Shown here: piece by piece, positions 8,637 through 17,231 of the stretch
Numbering within the stretch: the first letter of the stretch is position 1
Layout: the number at the start of each line of letters is the position of its first letter
The notes under the pieces: generated by a model
Told to the model about the DNA's origin: nothing
Databases searched by the model: none
The model's input: only the letters and a program-made list of their open reading frames with translations
Translations under genes and position numbers: made by a program
NCBI RefSeq assembly: GCF_001594145.1
Contig: NZ_LVCF01000020.1
Location: 1-64,000 of the forward strand
Length of the DNA: 64,000 nt
Reading direction: 5' to 3'
Source of the DNA: Branchiibius sp. NY16-3462-2
GTDB taxonomy: Bacteria; Actinomycetota; Actinomycetes; Actinomycetales; Dermatophilaceae

Positions 8637-9326
8637 ATGAAGACTCGCTCCACGTTCACGCTTGCGGCCGCTGCGCTGGTCATGCCGATGGCCCTGGCGG
8701 CCTGCGGCTCCTCCAGCTCCGACAGCGGTTCGTCCGCCGCCTCACCGATGGCGACGAGCTCCTCGTCGGCCCCGATGACCTCGGAGTCGTCCTCACCGAT
8801 GAGCTCCATGGGTTCGTCGTCGATGGGGTCCAGCTCGGCCGCCAACGCGATGGCGCCCTTCGGTGCCGGCTGCGCCAAGGTCCCGGCCTCCGGTAAGGGC
8901 TCGTTCAGCGGGATGACCTCCGACCCGGTCGCGACCGCTGCGTCGAACAACCCGTTGCTGTCGACCCTGGTCACCGCGGTCAAGAAGGCCGGCCTGGTGG
9001 ACACGCTGAACAACGCCAAGGCCCTCACGGTCTTCGCGCCGACCAACGACGCCTTCGCCAAGATCCCGGCGGCCGACCTGAACAAGTTGCTGGCCGACAA
9101 GGCGGCACTGACCAAGGTGCTGACCGGCCACGTGATCGGCGAGAAGCTCGACCCGATGGCCGTCGTGGGCGATCACAAGTCGCTCGCCGGGTCGATGGTC
9201 AAGGTCACCGGCGCCGCGCCCGACCTCAAGGTCGACGGCACCGCCTCGGTGGTCTGCGGCAACGTGCAGACCGCCAACGCGACCGTCTACATCGTCGACA
9301 CGGTGCTGCCGGGCTCGATGGGCTGA
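8637..9326 (+). CDS. Fasciclin (FAS1) domain lipoprotein
   Basis: A 229-residue secreted lipoprotein. The signal peptide ends in the lipobox LAAC (Cys23), followed by a Ser/Met-rich linker (about 24-80) made of repeated SSS and PM blocks, and one FAS1 domain (about 90-228) with its H1 motif TVFAPTNDAFAKI and H2 region VLTGHVIGEKL. FAS1 domains mediate adhesion or protein contacts at the surface; mycobacterial MPT70/MPT83 are homologous. AGGAAGG precedes the ATG. It is probably co-transcribed with the molybdopterin oxidoreductase. No SigK/RskA pair, which controls the mycobacterial homologues, is seen in this window. Confidence 0.93.
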   Translation: MKTRSTFTLAAAALVMPMALAACGSSSSDSGSSAASPMATSSSSAPMTSESSSPMSSMGSSSMGSSSAANAMAPFGAGCAKVPASGKGSFSGMTSDPVATAASNNPLLSTLVTAVKKAGLVDTLNNAKALTVFAPTNDAFAKIPAADLNKLLADKAALTKVLTGHVIGEKLDPMAVVGDHKSLAGSMVKVTGAAPDLKVDGTASVVCGNVQTANATVYIVDTVLPGSMG

Positions 9327-9359
9327 CGCTCAACCCAGCACCCACGCTCTGTCCCCAAG

Positions 9360-9418
9360 ACTTTTGGAACGGGATTCACCCGAATCCGTGGATTCGACGT
9401 GGATCCCGTTCCAAAAGT
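9360..9418. terminator. Nested 16-bp inverted repeat between convergent genes
   Basis: The arms acttttggaacgggat (9360-9375) and atcccgttccaaaagt (9403-9418) are perfect inverted complements. The 27-base spacer carries a second inverted repeat, cgaatcc-gtg-ggattcg (9381-9397 region). The A/T-rich outer ends give a U-run on both strands, so it can act as a bidirectional terminator for the fasciclin gene and the glycosyltransferase gene. Confidence 0.75.
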
Positions 9419-9470
9419 GGGGGCAGACCAACGGGGCAAGGTCCCCTGGGGGTGCGGTCGACGCCCGGGA

Positions 9471-10583
9471 TCAGGCGCCGGCCCGGCGATACTCCTCGAG
9501 CGCTGCGCGTACGACGTCCGGCCAGTCACACGCGGGCGCGGACGTCTGGTTGGTGAGAGTGATCTCCCGCAGCAACGCCGTGTCGCCCGCCAACCGCACA
9601 ATTCCCTTGCTCAGATCGGCGGTTGTGGGGCCGGTCAGCACCCCGTTCACGCCATCCGTGACGAATTCGCTGACCCCACTCATCGCCGGCGCCACGACCG
9701 GCAACCCCGCGGTCCGTGCCTCCAGCGCCGCGATCCCGAAGGCTTCCAACCGGGCGGGCGCGACATACAGGTCGCTATCCAGGTAGCGGGTTCGCAACTC
9801 CTCCCGCGTCACCCGGCCGGGCAGATCCAGCCAGCCCTCGCCGTACCGTGCAGCCTCGCGCAGCACCCGCGAGCGCAACGGCCCATCGCCCAGGATCGTC
9901 AGCCGCAGGTCCACGCCCCGCCCCGCCAACGCAGAACGCGCCGCACCCACCGCCGCCACCAACTCCACCGGTCGCTTCCGGGTGGCCAGCCGCATCGCCG
10001 AGACCACCTCGACCACTGAACCGCCGGGCACTCGCAACGGCCCTGACGGCGCCCACGTAGCCACCGAAATCCCGTTGGGTAAGACGGCGATCGGGGTCTG
10101 GGACAGCCCGGCCAACGGCGCCGCCGCAACCGACGACACCGCCGACAACGCCGCGCCGCGCCGCGACCAACGCCGCACATACCCCGCCGCCTGCACCACG
10201 AACCGGAACCGGTCCTGCACGCAGTGCCACGTCACAGCGGTCGGCATACCGAGGCCCAGCGCGACCCGCGTGCTGTCCATCGCGAACGGACTCACCACGC
10301 CCATCGCGACGTGCGCGACATCGAAATCGCCCAGGACACAGCGCAATTCGCGCGGAGCAAACGGGTTCACGGGCAGATCCCCCGGCAGCGGGATCGCCGA
10401 CCGGTGTACCTGCACGCCGTCGATCAGCTCCGAGCCGTGCCGGGTCCCATCGGCGCCCCGGGTCGCGGTGAATGCGTGCACTTCGTGTCCGGCGGCCACC
10501 AGATGCCGGCCCAGATCGTGCATCTGCACCTCGATGCCACCCAGCCGCGGCAGGTAGCAGTCGGTGAGCAACGCGACCTTCAC
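9471..10583 (-). CDS. GT4 family glycosyltransferase
   Basis: A 370-residue GT-B fold glycosyltransferase. The N-terminal acceptor domain starts VKVALLTDCYLPRLGGIEVQ with the Gly-Gly loop of GT4 enzymes. The C-terminal nucleotide-sugar domain contains ARLEAFGIAALEARTAGLPV, with the family E-x7-E motif, and GVSEFVTDGVNGVL. It transfers a sugar from a nucleotide or lipid-linked donor to an unknown acceptor. The GTG at 10583 is chosen because homologous proteins begin here; it has no clear ribosome site and may be leaderless. The gene is divergent from the deacetylase gene at 10657, and this small cluster suggests envelope glycolipid work. The PIMB/MshA relatives cannot be told apart from sequence alone. 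Confidence 0.88.
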   Translation of the reverse strand: MKVALLTDCYLPRLGGIEVQMHDLGRHLVAAGHEVHAFTATRGADGTRHGSELIDGVQVHRSAIPLPGDLPVNPFAPRELRCVLGDFDVAHVAMGVVSPFAMDSTRVALGLGMPTAVTWHCVQDRFRFVVQAAGYVRRWSRRGAALSAVSSVAAAPLAGLSQTPIAVLPNGISVATWAPSGPLRVPGGSVVEVVSAMRLATRKRPVELVAAVGAARSALAGRGVDLRLTILGDGPLRSRVLREAARYGEGWLDLPGRVTREELRTRYLDSDLYVAPARLEAFGIAALEARTAGLPVVAPAMSGVSEFVTDGVNGVLTGPTTADLSKGIVRLAGDTALLREITLTNQTSAPACDWPDVVRAALEEYRRAGA

Positions 10584-10656
10584 GTCGCACAACAGTAATG
10601 GCCACGCCGGGCGACCCTTCAGGCTCATCGCAGCAGCACAGGGCAGGATGGGGGCC

Positions 10657-11481
10657 ATGTCGGTCGCCGTGTTCTTCCACGCGCACCCGGATGACGAAGC
10701 TCTGCTCACCTCGGGCACGATGGCCAAAGCGGCCGCGGCGGGTCACCGGGTGGTGCTTGTCGTCGCCACCGACGGCGCCCTCGGCCTGACCAGCAGCGCG
10801 TACGGCGATCCCGCCGAACTCGCGAAAACCCGCCTGGCCGAGGTGCAGGCCAGCGCCGACGCGCTCGGGGTCGCCCGCGTCGTCAACCTCGGGTACGCCG
10901 ATTCCGGGCTTGGCCCGGTGACTCACCTCGACGGGACGGGCAGGACCCGATTCTCCGACGCGGACGTCGACGAAGCGGCCGGGAAGCTGGCAGACATCCT
11001 GCGCGAGGAGCACGCCGACGTCTTCACCAGCTACGACCCCACCGGCGGCTACGGCCACCCCGACCATGTCCAGGTCCATCACGTGGGGACCAGGGCAGCC
11101 GAACTGACCGGCATCCCCATGCTCGAAGCCACCGTGCCCCGCGATCTGCTGGTCAAGGGCATCAACCTGGCCGCGAAGTTCTACAAGTTCCCGCCCGAGT
11201 TCGACATCGACTCCTACCGTCGCGCCTATTCGGCGAAGGAACAGATCACCCATCGCATCGACGTACGTCACCAGATCAGCGCCAAACGCGCCTCGATGCG
11301 CGCCCACGCCTCCCAGGCAGTTGCCGACGGCGGTGCGGATCGCACGCTGGCGGCATTCCTGCGGATCCCCCGGCCGATCTACGACCTGGTCTTCGGACGC
11401 GAGTGGTACGTCGACCCGCGGCACACCGGCCCGGTGAGCCATGACATCTTCCAAGTCACGACCCAGGAGGTCCGCCGATGA
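10657..11481 (+). CDS. PIG-L/LmbE family zinc deacetylase
   Basis: A 274-residue enzyme of the N-acetylglucosaminyl-phosphatidylinositol/mycothiol deacetylase family. The zinc motif HPDDE is at residues 10-14 (FFHAHPDDEALL) and the third ligand lies in YGHPDHVQVHH (about 126-136). Family members remove N-acetyl groups from GlcNAc conjugates (MshB), or cleave mycothiol conjugates (Mca). The ATG at 10657 follows AGGATGGGG; the open frame reaches upstream to 10564, but that part overlaps the divergent glycosyltransferase. The flippase-like gene begins in the 4-bp overlap ATGA, so the two are translationally coupled. The adjacent glycosyltransferase suggests a glycolipid substrate; this is inference. 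Confidence 0.92.
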   Translation: MSVAVFFHAHPDDEALLTSGTMAKAAAAGHRVVLVVATDGALGLTSSAYGDPAELAKTRLAEVQASADALGVARVVNLGYADSGLGPVTHLDGTGRTRFSDADVDEAAGKLADILREEHADVFTSYDPTGGYGHPDHVQVHHVGTRAAELTGIPMLEATVPRDLLVKGINLAAKFYKFPPEFDIDSYRRAYSAKEQITHRIDVRHQISAKRASMRAHASQAVADGGADRTLAAFLRIPRPIYDLVFGREWYVDPRHTGPVSHDIFQVTTQEVRR

Positions 11482-12620
11482 CGACGGACGATTCGCAGCC
11501 GGACGCAATCGCGGCGGAGGTCCTTGAGGACGACACGCCGCACATGCCCAAGCCGACGTGGCGCACCGTCCTCTCGGCGATGGCGGGCATCAGCCTGGCC
11601 GCGGTGTTGATCATCTGGGTGCTGCCCTGGGTGGGTGGCGTGACCTGGCACGAGATCTTCGATGCCTTCCGCGGGATCGGCTGGCTGACCTGTCTGGAGC
11701 TCTTCGGCCTGGTCGTGCTGGGCCTGTGGTGCTACACCTTCACGCTGACCGGGTCCCTGCCGGGTCTGTCGCACGTGCGCGCCCTGATCATGAACGTGTC
11801 AGGCTCGGCGGCCGGCAACCTGCTGCCCGGCGGTGGCGCCGCCGGTGTCGCGACGACCTACCTGATGGCCCGGTCGTGGGGTTTCGTGCGCCGCGAGATC
11901 TCCACCTCGATCATCGTCTCCGGCGTCTGGAACGTGCTGGCGCGGGTGGCGTTGCCGTTGCTGGGTATTGCCGCCTTGTCGCTCAGCGAGGACGCCCTCC
12001 CCAAGGCAGTACGGCGCGCAGCGTGGTGGGGCGGGATCAGCGGGCTGCTGCTGCTGACGGCGTTCATCGCGATCCTGGTCAGCCCGAAGCTGACGATGGT
12101 CGTCGCCGGTTGGCTGGACCGCTGGATCGCCCCGCTCTTCGGGCGCCTGCGGCGCGGCAAGAAGAAGGGTCAGGTCCCGGCCCTCGGCGAGTTGGTTGTC
12201 GACCAGCGGGCCCGGATGGCCAGTGTGACCCGGACCGGCTGGCTGCCGATGACCCTGGGCCTGGTCGGGTTCATGGGCGTCTACTTCATCCTGTTCTGGC
12301 GGGTGTTCAACGCCCTCGGGGTCAACCTGCCCTGGGTGAACCTCTTCGCGGCCTACGCCATCGGCCGGTTGCTCACCGCGGTCGGCGTGACCCCCGGCGG
12401 CGTCGGAATCACCGAGACCGGCACCCTGGCGGTGCTGAAGGCGTGGGGAGCCGACCCCGCCGCCGCAGCCGCCGGTGTGTTGGTGTTCGGGTTCTTCACC
12501 CACATCCTGGAGTTGCCGCTGGGCGCCGTCGGCTGGTTGGCCTGGTGGAAGTCACCCAAGGAGATCCCGATAGATCACACCGACCATCCGGATCATCCCG
12601 ACCACGTCCCGGCGACCTAG
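11478..12620 (+). CDS. Lysylphosphatidylglycerol synthase-like/YbhN family membrane protein
   Basis: A 380-residue polytopic membrane protein (about eight hydrophobic segments) of the UPF0104/AglD/YbhN flippase-like family, the membrane part of MprF. Family features include PGGGAAGVATTYLMARSWG (about 116-134) and TAVGVTPGGVGITETG (about 301-316). MprF members translocate lipids; YbhN-type proteins are suspected flippases. The C-terminus is His/Asp-rich (DHTDHPDHPDH). It starts in a 4-bp overlap with the deacetylase gene, and its TAG stop overlaps the stop codon of the convergent PAP2 gene in the palindrome CTAG. Confidence 0.9.
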   Translation: MTTDDSQPDAIAAEVLEDDTPHMPKPTWRTVLSAMAGISLAAVLIIWVLPWVGGVTWHEIFDAFRGIGWLTCLELFGLVVLGLWCYTFTLTGSLPGLSHVRALIMNVSGSAAGNLLPGGGAAGVATTYLMARSWGFVRREISTSIIVSGVWNVLARVALPLLGIAALSLSEDALPKAVRRAAWWGGISGLLLLTAFIAILVSPKLTMVVAGWLDRWIAPLFGRLRRGKKKGQVPALGELVVDQRARMASVTRTGWLPMTLGLVGFMGVYFILFWRVFNALGVNLPWVNLFAAYAIGRLLTAVGVTPGGVGITETGTLAVLKAWGADPAAAAAGVLVFGFFTHILELPLGAVGWLAWWKSPKEIPIDHTDHPDHPDHVPAT

Positions 12621-13417
12621 TCCACCTGGTCCAGGGCCGCCACGAACCAGGCCACGACGCCGCCGATCGCGAGCGCCACGAGCAGCCCGGCGAACCGGGA
12701 CGCCACGAACCAGCCGAGTGCGATATCCGGGAATCCCCGGTACGCCGTGAGCGCGCCTGCCGCCGCCAGCGCGCCCAAGAGCGCGAGACCCCGAGGTTGT
12801 AACGCCGGATCCTGTGACCAGCGCGCGACCGGCGTCCGGCGGAACCGGCCGGCCACGGGCGTCAGCGCCAGCAAAACGATCCCGCACCACACCAGACAGA
12901 CCGCCGCTGCGGCGACGACATCACCCGGCACGTGCCAGGTGCCGATCATCGCGCCGATCGCGGTCCCTGCTCCCAGGAAACCCGCGACCGCCGCCAGCAC
13001 CGGACGCCACCGCGGACCGGCCACCAGCAGGGCCGCGAGCAGGACCGACAGGACGACCGTGACATGGCCACTGGGCATCGTGTTCTCACCGGTCGCGAGC
13101 AGCGCGATCAGATAGCGCTTGAGGATCTGGGTGCTCAGGCTCGCCCCACCGACCAGCACCACTGCCCCGACCGCCAGATCCGGTCGGCGCCGAAACAGTG
13201 CCACCACGACGAGCAGCGCCACCACCACGACCACCAGCGGTGAGCGGACGAACGCACCAACTGGCCCGATGACCAGATCGTCATAGGCCCAGGCCAGCAT
13301 CAGCTTCTGGTCGAGCCTGCGCCCCGCCGCAATCGCGACGCCGCCGAGCGCCAGCACGACGACGCCCGCAGCACCACTGGCGATCATGCCCAGCGGTGAC
13401 CGGATCGACAGCCTCAC
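12617..13417 (-). CDS. PAP2 family membrane phosphatase (copy 1)
   Basis: A 266-residue integral membrane protein of the phosphatidic acid phosphatase type 2 family. The catalytic motifs are ENTMPSGHVTVVL (PSGH) and IGTWHVPGDVV, whose histidine is the proton acceptor. About six hydrophobic segments are seen. The GTG at 13417 shares a GTGA overlap with the stop codon of the upstream paralogue; the longer open frame to 13678 is antisense-type low-quality sequence. Likely substrates are lipid phosphates or polyprenyl pyrophosphates. Its TAG stop overlaps the TAG of the convergent flippase-like gene. Confidence 0.88.
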   Translation of the reverse strand: MRLSIRSPLGMIASGAAGVVVLALGGVAIAAGRRLDQKLMLAWAYDDLVIGPVGAFVRSPLVVVVVALLVVVALFRRRPDLAVGAVVLVGGASLSTQILKRYLIALLATGENTMPSGHVTVVLSVLLAALLVAGPRWRPVLAAVAGFLGAGTAIGAMIGTWHVPGDVVAAAAVCLVWCGIVLLALTPVAGRFRRTPVARWSQDPALQPRGLALLGALAAAGALTAYRGFPDIALGWFVASRFAGLLVALAIGGVVAWFVAALDQVD

Positions 13418-14271
13418 GCCAGGGAGCGATCGGCGACGGCCGTCAGCCAGCTGAAGACCAGTCCGACCGCGACCGCGAACACCGCGACGGCCGCCCAGGC
13501 GCCCACCAGCGGCAGCCCGGCGCCGATCACGATCCCCCGTTGCCACACCATCACCAGTAGCACGAGGCTCGGCCCGGCCAGCGCCAACGCCGGGGAGACA
13601 CCGGGCGACCGCACCACGGGCGCCCGATCCTGCAGCGCGGAGATCACGATCAGTGCGACACCGAGCCACGCAGTGCATACGGCCAACGCCGCGACCACAT
13701 CACCGGGCCGGTGCCACGAGCCGAGGACGGTGGCGATCCCGGCCGCTGCTGACAGACCCGCCGCCACCGGCGCGAGAAACACCCGCCAACCGGTCGGCAC
13801 CACGATCATCGCGGCCATGCACACCGAGATGGCGACGGTGGTGTGACCACTGGGCAGGGTGTTGGCGCCGGCCTGCGGAAGCCGTTCGAAGACTTCGTAT
13901 TTCAGGACCTGGGTGGTGACGGTCGCCCCGCCGATGAGGGTTGCCGCACCCACGGCCAGCGACAGCCGCTGACGCACGATCGCCGTAGCGACACAGCCGA
14001 TCAGGACCAGTGCGACCGACGGCACCGTGATCACCGACAGGTAGTGCGCGGTGGTCATGCGGGTGGCCTCGGTTACCTCCCAGGCCGACATGAGTTGCTC
14101 GTCCCAGCGGATCCCGCGGTAGCTGTGCAGGCAATAGCGCACCAGGATCGCGAGCGCCGTCGCAGAAAGAACGATCATCGCCGATCCGTGCACCCACGCC
14201 GGCACGGTCAGCCCGCCGCGCGCCGTACGGGCAGCCGAAGCTTCCCGGTCGGCCAGGGCGGAGGCAGTCAT
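13414..14271 (-). CDS. PAP2 family membrane phosphatase (copy 2)
   Basis: A 285-residue membrane phosphatase related to the following gene. It has GANTLPSGHTTVAI (PSGH motif, about 140) and LGSWHRPGDVVAAL (His motif, about 195), and five to six hydrophobic segments. It is translated from the start at 14271 and overlaps the downstream copy by GTGA. Tandem PAP2 copies suggest duplication followed by divergence: the N-terminal halves are poorly alike while the catalytic motifs are kept. The acceptor lipid is unknown. Confidence 0.88.
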   Translation of the reverse strand: MTASALADREASAARTARGGLTVPAWVHGSAMIVLSATALAILVRYCLHSYRGIRWDEQLMSAWEVTEATRMTTAHYLSVITVPSVALVLIGCVATAIVRQRLSLAVGAATLIGGATVTTQVLKYEVFERLPQAGANTLPSGHTTVAISVCMAAMIVVPTGWRVFLAPVAAGLSAAAGIATVLGSWHRPGDVVAALAVCTAWLGVALIVISALQDRAPVVRSPGVSPALALAGPSLVLLVMVWQRGIVIGAGLPLVGAWAAVAVFAVAVGLVFSWLTAVADRSLA

Positions 14272-14317
14272 ACCCTCCAGTGTGACGGGCGGGGCTGGGT
14301 GCGCGCTACGCGCCCGA

Positions 14318-15892
14318 TCACTCCCACTCGATCGTGCCCGGTGGCTTGCTGGTCACATCGAGCACGACGCGGTTGACCTCGGCCACCTCGTTGGTGATCC
14401 GTCCGGAGATCTTGGCCAGCACCTCGTAGGGCAACCGGGTCCAGTCCGCGGTCATCGCGTCCTCGCTGGAGACCGGGCGCAGAACGATCGGGTGGCCGTA
14501 GGTGCGCCCGTCGCCCTGGACACCCACGGAACGTACGTCGGCCAGCAGCACCACGGGGCACTGCCAGATGTCGCGGTCCAGGCCCGCGGCCGTGAGCTCG
14601 TGGCGGGCGATGGCGTCGGCGCGGCGCAAAATGTCCAGCCGCTCGGCCGTGACCTCGCCGATGATCCGGATGCCCAGGCCGGGGCCGGGGAACGGTTGGC
14701 GGGCGACGATGGCTTCGGGGACGCCGAGTTCGCGACCCACCTGGCGGACCTCGTCCTTGAAGAGCAGCCGCAGCGGCTCAACCAGGGAGAACTGCAGGTC
14801 GTCGGGCAGTCCGCCGACGTTGTGGTGGCTCTTGATGTTCGCCGCGCCGGTGCCGCCGCCGGACTCCACGACGTCGGGGTAGAGGGTGCCCTGCACGAGG
14901 AACTTCACCGGGTGCTCTTCGTCACCGCGATCGTGCACGATGTCGCGCGCGGCCTGCTCGAAGGTGCGGATGAACTCGCGGCCGATGATCTTGCGCTTGG
15001 TCTCCGGGTCGCTGACTCCGGCCAGGGCGGTGAGGAACTGCTCGCGCGCGTCGATGACGACCAGGTCGACGCCGGTGGCCTTCACGAAGTCCTGCTCGAC
15101 CTGCTCGGCCTCGTTCTCACGGAGCAGTCCGTGATCGACGAAGACACAGGTCAGACGGTCGCCGATTGCCTTCTGCACGAGGGCTGCTGCGACGGAGGAG
15201 TCGACACCGCCGGAGAGGGCGCACAGCGCGCGCGCGTCACCGATCTCGGCCTTCGCCTGCGCGACGAGTTCCTCGACCATGTTGGCGGGGGTCCACTCGG
15301 CGTTCAGTCGGGCGCCGTGCAGCAGGAAGTTCTCCAGCACCTGCTGGCCGAAGGTGGAGTGCAGCACCTCCGGGTGCCACTGCACGCCGTACAACTGGCG
15401 CTCGTTGTCCTCGATCGCGGCCACGTCGGCACCGGGCGAGGTGGCCGTGACGGCCAGTCCCTCGGGGGCCTCGGAGACGGAGTCGCCGTGGCTCATCCAG
15501 ACCGACTGGGTGTCCGGCTGGCCGTTGAACAGGATGGACTCGGGGCGCACGGTGGCCCGGGTCGCGCCGTACTCGCGCAGTCCGGTCCGCTCGACGGTGC
15601 CCCCCAGGGCTTTGACCATGGCCTGGAAGCCGTAGCAGATCCCGAAGACCGGCACGCCGGCCTCCAGCAGCGCCTTGTCCAGGCTCGGCGCGCCCTCGGC
15701 GTAGACCGAGGACGGACCCCCGGACAGCACGATCGCGGCCGGTTGTTTGGCCAGCATGTCGGCCACCGGCATGGTGTGCGGCACGACTTCACTGAAGAGG
15801 TTGGCCTCGCGGACGCGGCGGGCGATTAGCTGCGCGTACTGCGCACCGAAGTCGACGACGAGGACCGGGTGCTCCTGCAAAGGGGGGGTCAC
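14318..15892 (-). CDS. guaA: GMP synthase (glutamine-hydrolysing)
   Basis: A 524-residue enzyme that converts XMP, glutamine and ATP to GMP, the last step of guanine nucleotide synthesis. The N-terminal class I amidotransferase domain has Cys86 in GICYGFQAM and the His-x-Glu pair in GVQWHPEVLHS. The central ATP-pyrophosphatase domain has the P-loop LSGGVDSSVAAAL, and the C-terminal dimerisation domain ends with the usual KPPGTIEWE. Length and order are normal. The GTG at 15892 overlaps the stop of the upstream DUF3817 gene as GTGA. guaB and guaB3 lie 10 kb away on the same strand. Confidence 0.98.
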   Translation of the reverse strand: MTPPLQEHPVLVVDFGAQYAQLIARRVREANLFSEVVPHTMPVADMLAKQPAAIVLSGGPSSVYAEGAPSLDKALLEAGVPVFGICYGFQAMVKALGGTVERTGLREYGATRATVRPESILFNGQPDTQSVWMSHGDSVSEAPEGLAVTATSPGADVAAIEDNERQLYGVQWHPEVLHSTFGQQVLENFLLHGARLNAEWTPANMVEELVAQAKAEIGDARALCALSGGVDSSVAAALVQKAIGDRLTCVFVDHGLLRENEAEQVEQDFVKATGVDLVVIDAREQFLTALAGVSDPETKRKIIGREFIRTFEQAARDIVHDRGDEEHPVKFLVQGTLYPDVVESGGGTGAANIKSHHNVGGLPDDLQFSLVEPLRLLFKDEVRQVGRELGVPEAIVARQPFPGPGLGIRIIGEVTAERLDILRRADAIARHELTAAGLDRDIWQCPVVLLADVRSVGVQGDGRTYGHPIVLRPVSSEDAMTADWTRLPYEVLAKISGRITNEVAEVNRVVLDVTSKPPGTIEWE

Positions 15893-16260
15893 GCGTTAAG
15901 TTTACGGGCCTCGATCCCGTCCAGTTCACGCTTCACCGTGCCGCTGACGCGGTGCTCGACGTAGAAGGACAGGAAGGGGACGACACCGGCCAGGATGACC
16001 CCGACCATCCTGGGGATGTCCCAGCGCATCTTGAAACCGAGGTTGGCGGTGGCGGCGACGTAGAGGATGAAGAGCAGGCCGTGCGGCTGCGGCCACCAGG
16101 CCAGCGCCTCGTTGTGGAAGCCGTAGTGCAGGATCAGTTCGAGGACCAGCAGCAACAGTCCGATACCGACGATCACCGCCATCACCCGGAAGAACGTCAG
16201 CGCGGTGCGCGCCTTCGGGACGTCGATCAACTGGATGCGGTCAAGCTCAGACACTGGCAT
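15889..16260 (-). CDS. DUF3817 domain membrane protein
   Basis: A 123-residue protein with three hydrophobic segments (about 22-45, 55-75, 83-101) matching DUF3817, an actinobacterial family also seen as a domain of larger transporters. Function unknown. The ATG at 16260 has AAGGAGAG directly upstream. It overlaps guaA by 4 bp and the SURF1 gene by 14 bp, giving the order SURF1 - DUF3817 - guaA in one transcription unit. The conserved PQPHG stretch in the middle is typical of the family. Confidence 0.9.
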   Translation of the reverse strand: MPVSELDRIQLIDVPKARTALTFFRVMAVIVGIGLLLLVLELILHYGFHNEALAWWPQPHGLLFILYVAATANLGFKMRWDIPRMVGVILAGVVPFLSFYVEHRVSGTVKRELDGIEARKLNA

Positions 16261-17026
16261 TTCTCTCCTTGGGCTCAGGCACATTCTCCCCCGCGGCACG
16301 AAGCGCCTGTTCATCGCGGTAGTCATCGCGCACCATCCGCCACCACATGTAGACCGCGAACGCCGCGAACAGCCACCACTGGATCGCGTAGCCCAGGTTG
16401 CGGATCTGCAGGCCGCCGCTGGCCGGTTCCGGTGGCGGGAAGGTCTGGATCGGTGCCGCGGTGGCGTTCGGTTGCTCGCTGGTCGCAAAGATGAACGCGT
16501 TGTAGATCTGCCCGCCCCACTGGTTGGCGAAGATCGCCAGGTTGACGCTGCCCACCTGGCCGGCGGGATAGGTGGCGTCGGTGGGCGACTCCCCTGGTGC
16601 CAGTTCACCGTCCACGGTCACGGCTTCGGTGCCGGTCGTCGGGGCCGGGGCACTCGGCGTACTCACGAATCCGCGGACCACTGCGATCCGGGCGCCACTG
16701 CCGTCGGCGACCAAGGGGGTCACCACCCACCAGCCGTCCTTGCCATCCAGCACGCGGCCAGCGACCAGCACCTGGTGGGCGGGGTCGAAGTGGCCGCTGA
16801 CCCGGACCGGTCGCAGCGAACCGTCGGCCGGGAAGTCCTGGTGCGGTGCGATGTAGTCCTGCAGGGTGACGCGGGTCTTGTTCGCCTCGTCCTGCATCGC
16901 GTCGTGCTCGCCCTTGGTCTCCGCGACGCCGAACTGCCACAGCCCGAGCCAGATGAACGCGATCACCACGACCACCAGTGCGCCCAACCAGCCCAGCCAC
17001 TGGGGCTTGAGGGCGGTGCGCAACAT
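16247..17026 (-). CDS. SURF1 family protein (cytochrome oxidase assembly-like)
   Basis: A 259-residue protein with an N-terminal transmembrane helix (about 11-30), a periplasm-type central domain with GHFDPAHQVLV and the GxxG region (VRGFV), and a second helix near the C-terminus (in GYAIQWWLFAAFAVYMWWR). This topology, and the motif LGLWQFGVAETK just after helix 1, mark SURF1, which helps insert haem a in cytochrome oxidase. The start at 17026 (MLRTALKPQWLGWLG) is preferred to upstream codons because they add unlike sequence. The last 14 bp overlap the DUF3817 gene. Confidence 0.92.
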   Translation of the reverse strand: MLRTALKPQWLGWLGALVVVVIAFIWLGLWQFGVAETKGEHDAMQDEANKTRVTLQDYIAPHQDFPADGSLRPVRVSGHFDPAHQVLVAGRVLDGKDGWWVVTPLVADGSGARIAVVRGFVSTPSAPAPTTGTEAVTVDGELAPGESPTDATYPAGQVGSVNLAIFANQWGGQIYNAFIFATSEQPNATAAPIQTFPPPEPASGGLQIRNLGYAIQWWLFAAFAVYMWWRMVRDDYRDEQALRAAGENVPEPKERNASV

Positions 17027-17231
17027 GGTTTCTAGAGTACGTCGCGCGCTGCGGTCCGCCTCCCTCTCACCTTCGCCCCGATCAACAATCGACGAAACCA
17101 CCACCAGTCGCGGCCTCCTCGAGCGTAGACACCTCGACTCGTGACGACATCGCCAGAAGTCACGCGCGGCGCTGGCCACCCAAAAAGGATTTGCCCTGAC
17201 CGGGTCGGGTGCAGGACCGTGGATCTTCGAA

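Noticed and set aside
9471..11481. Mycothiol biosynthesis (MshA/MshB) reading of the GT4 and LmbE pair
   Set aside because: The glycosyltransferase lacks an MshA-like start motif, and the genes are divergent; a generic lipid or glycan role is safer.
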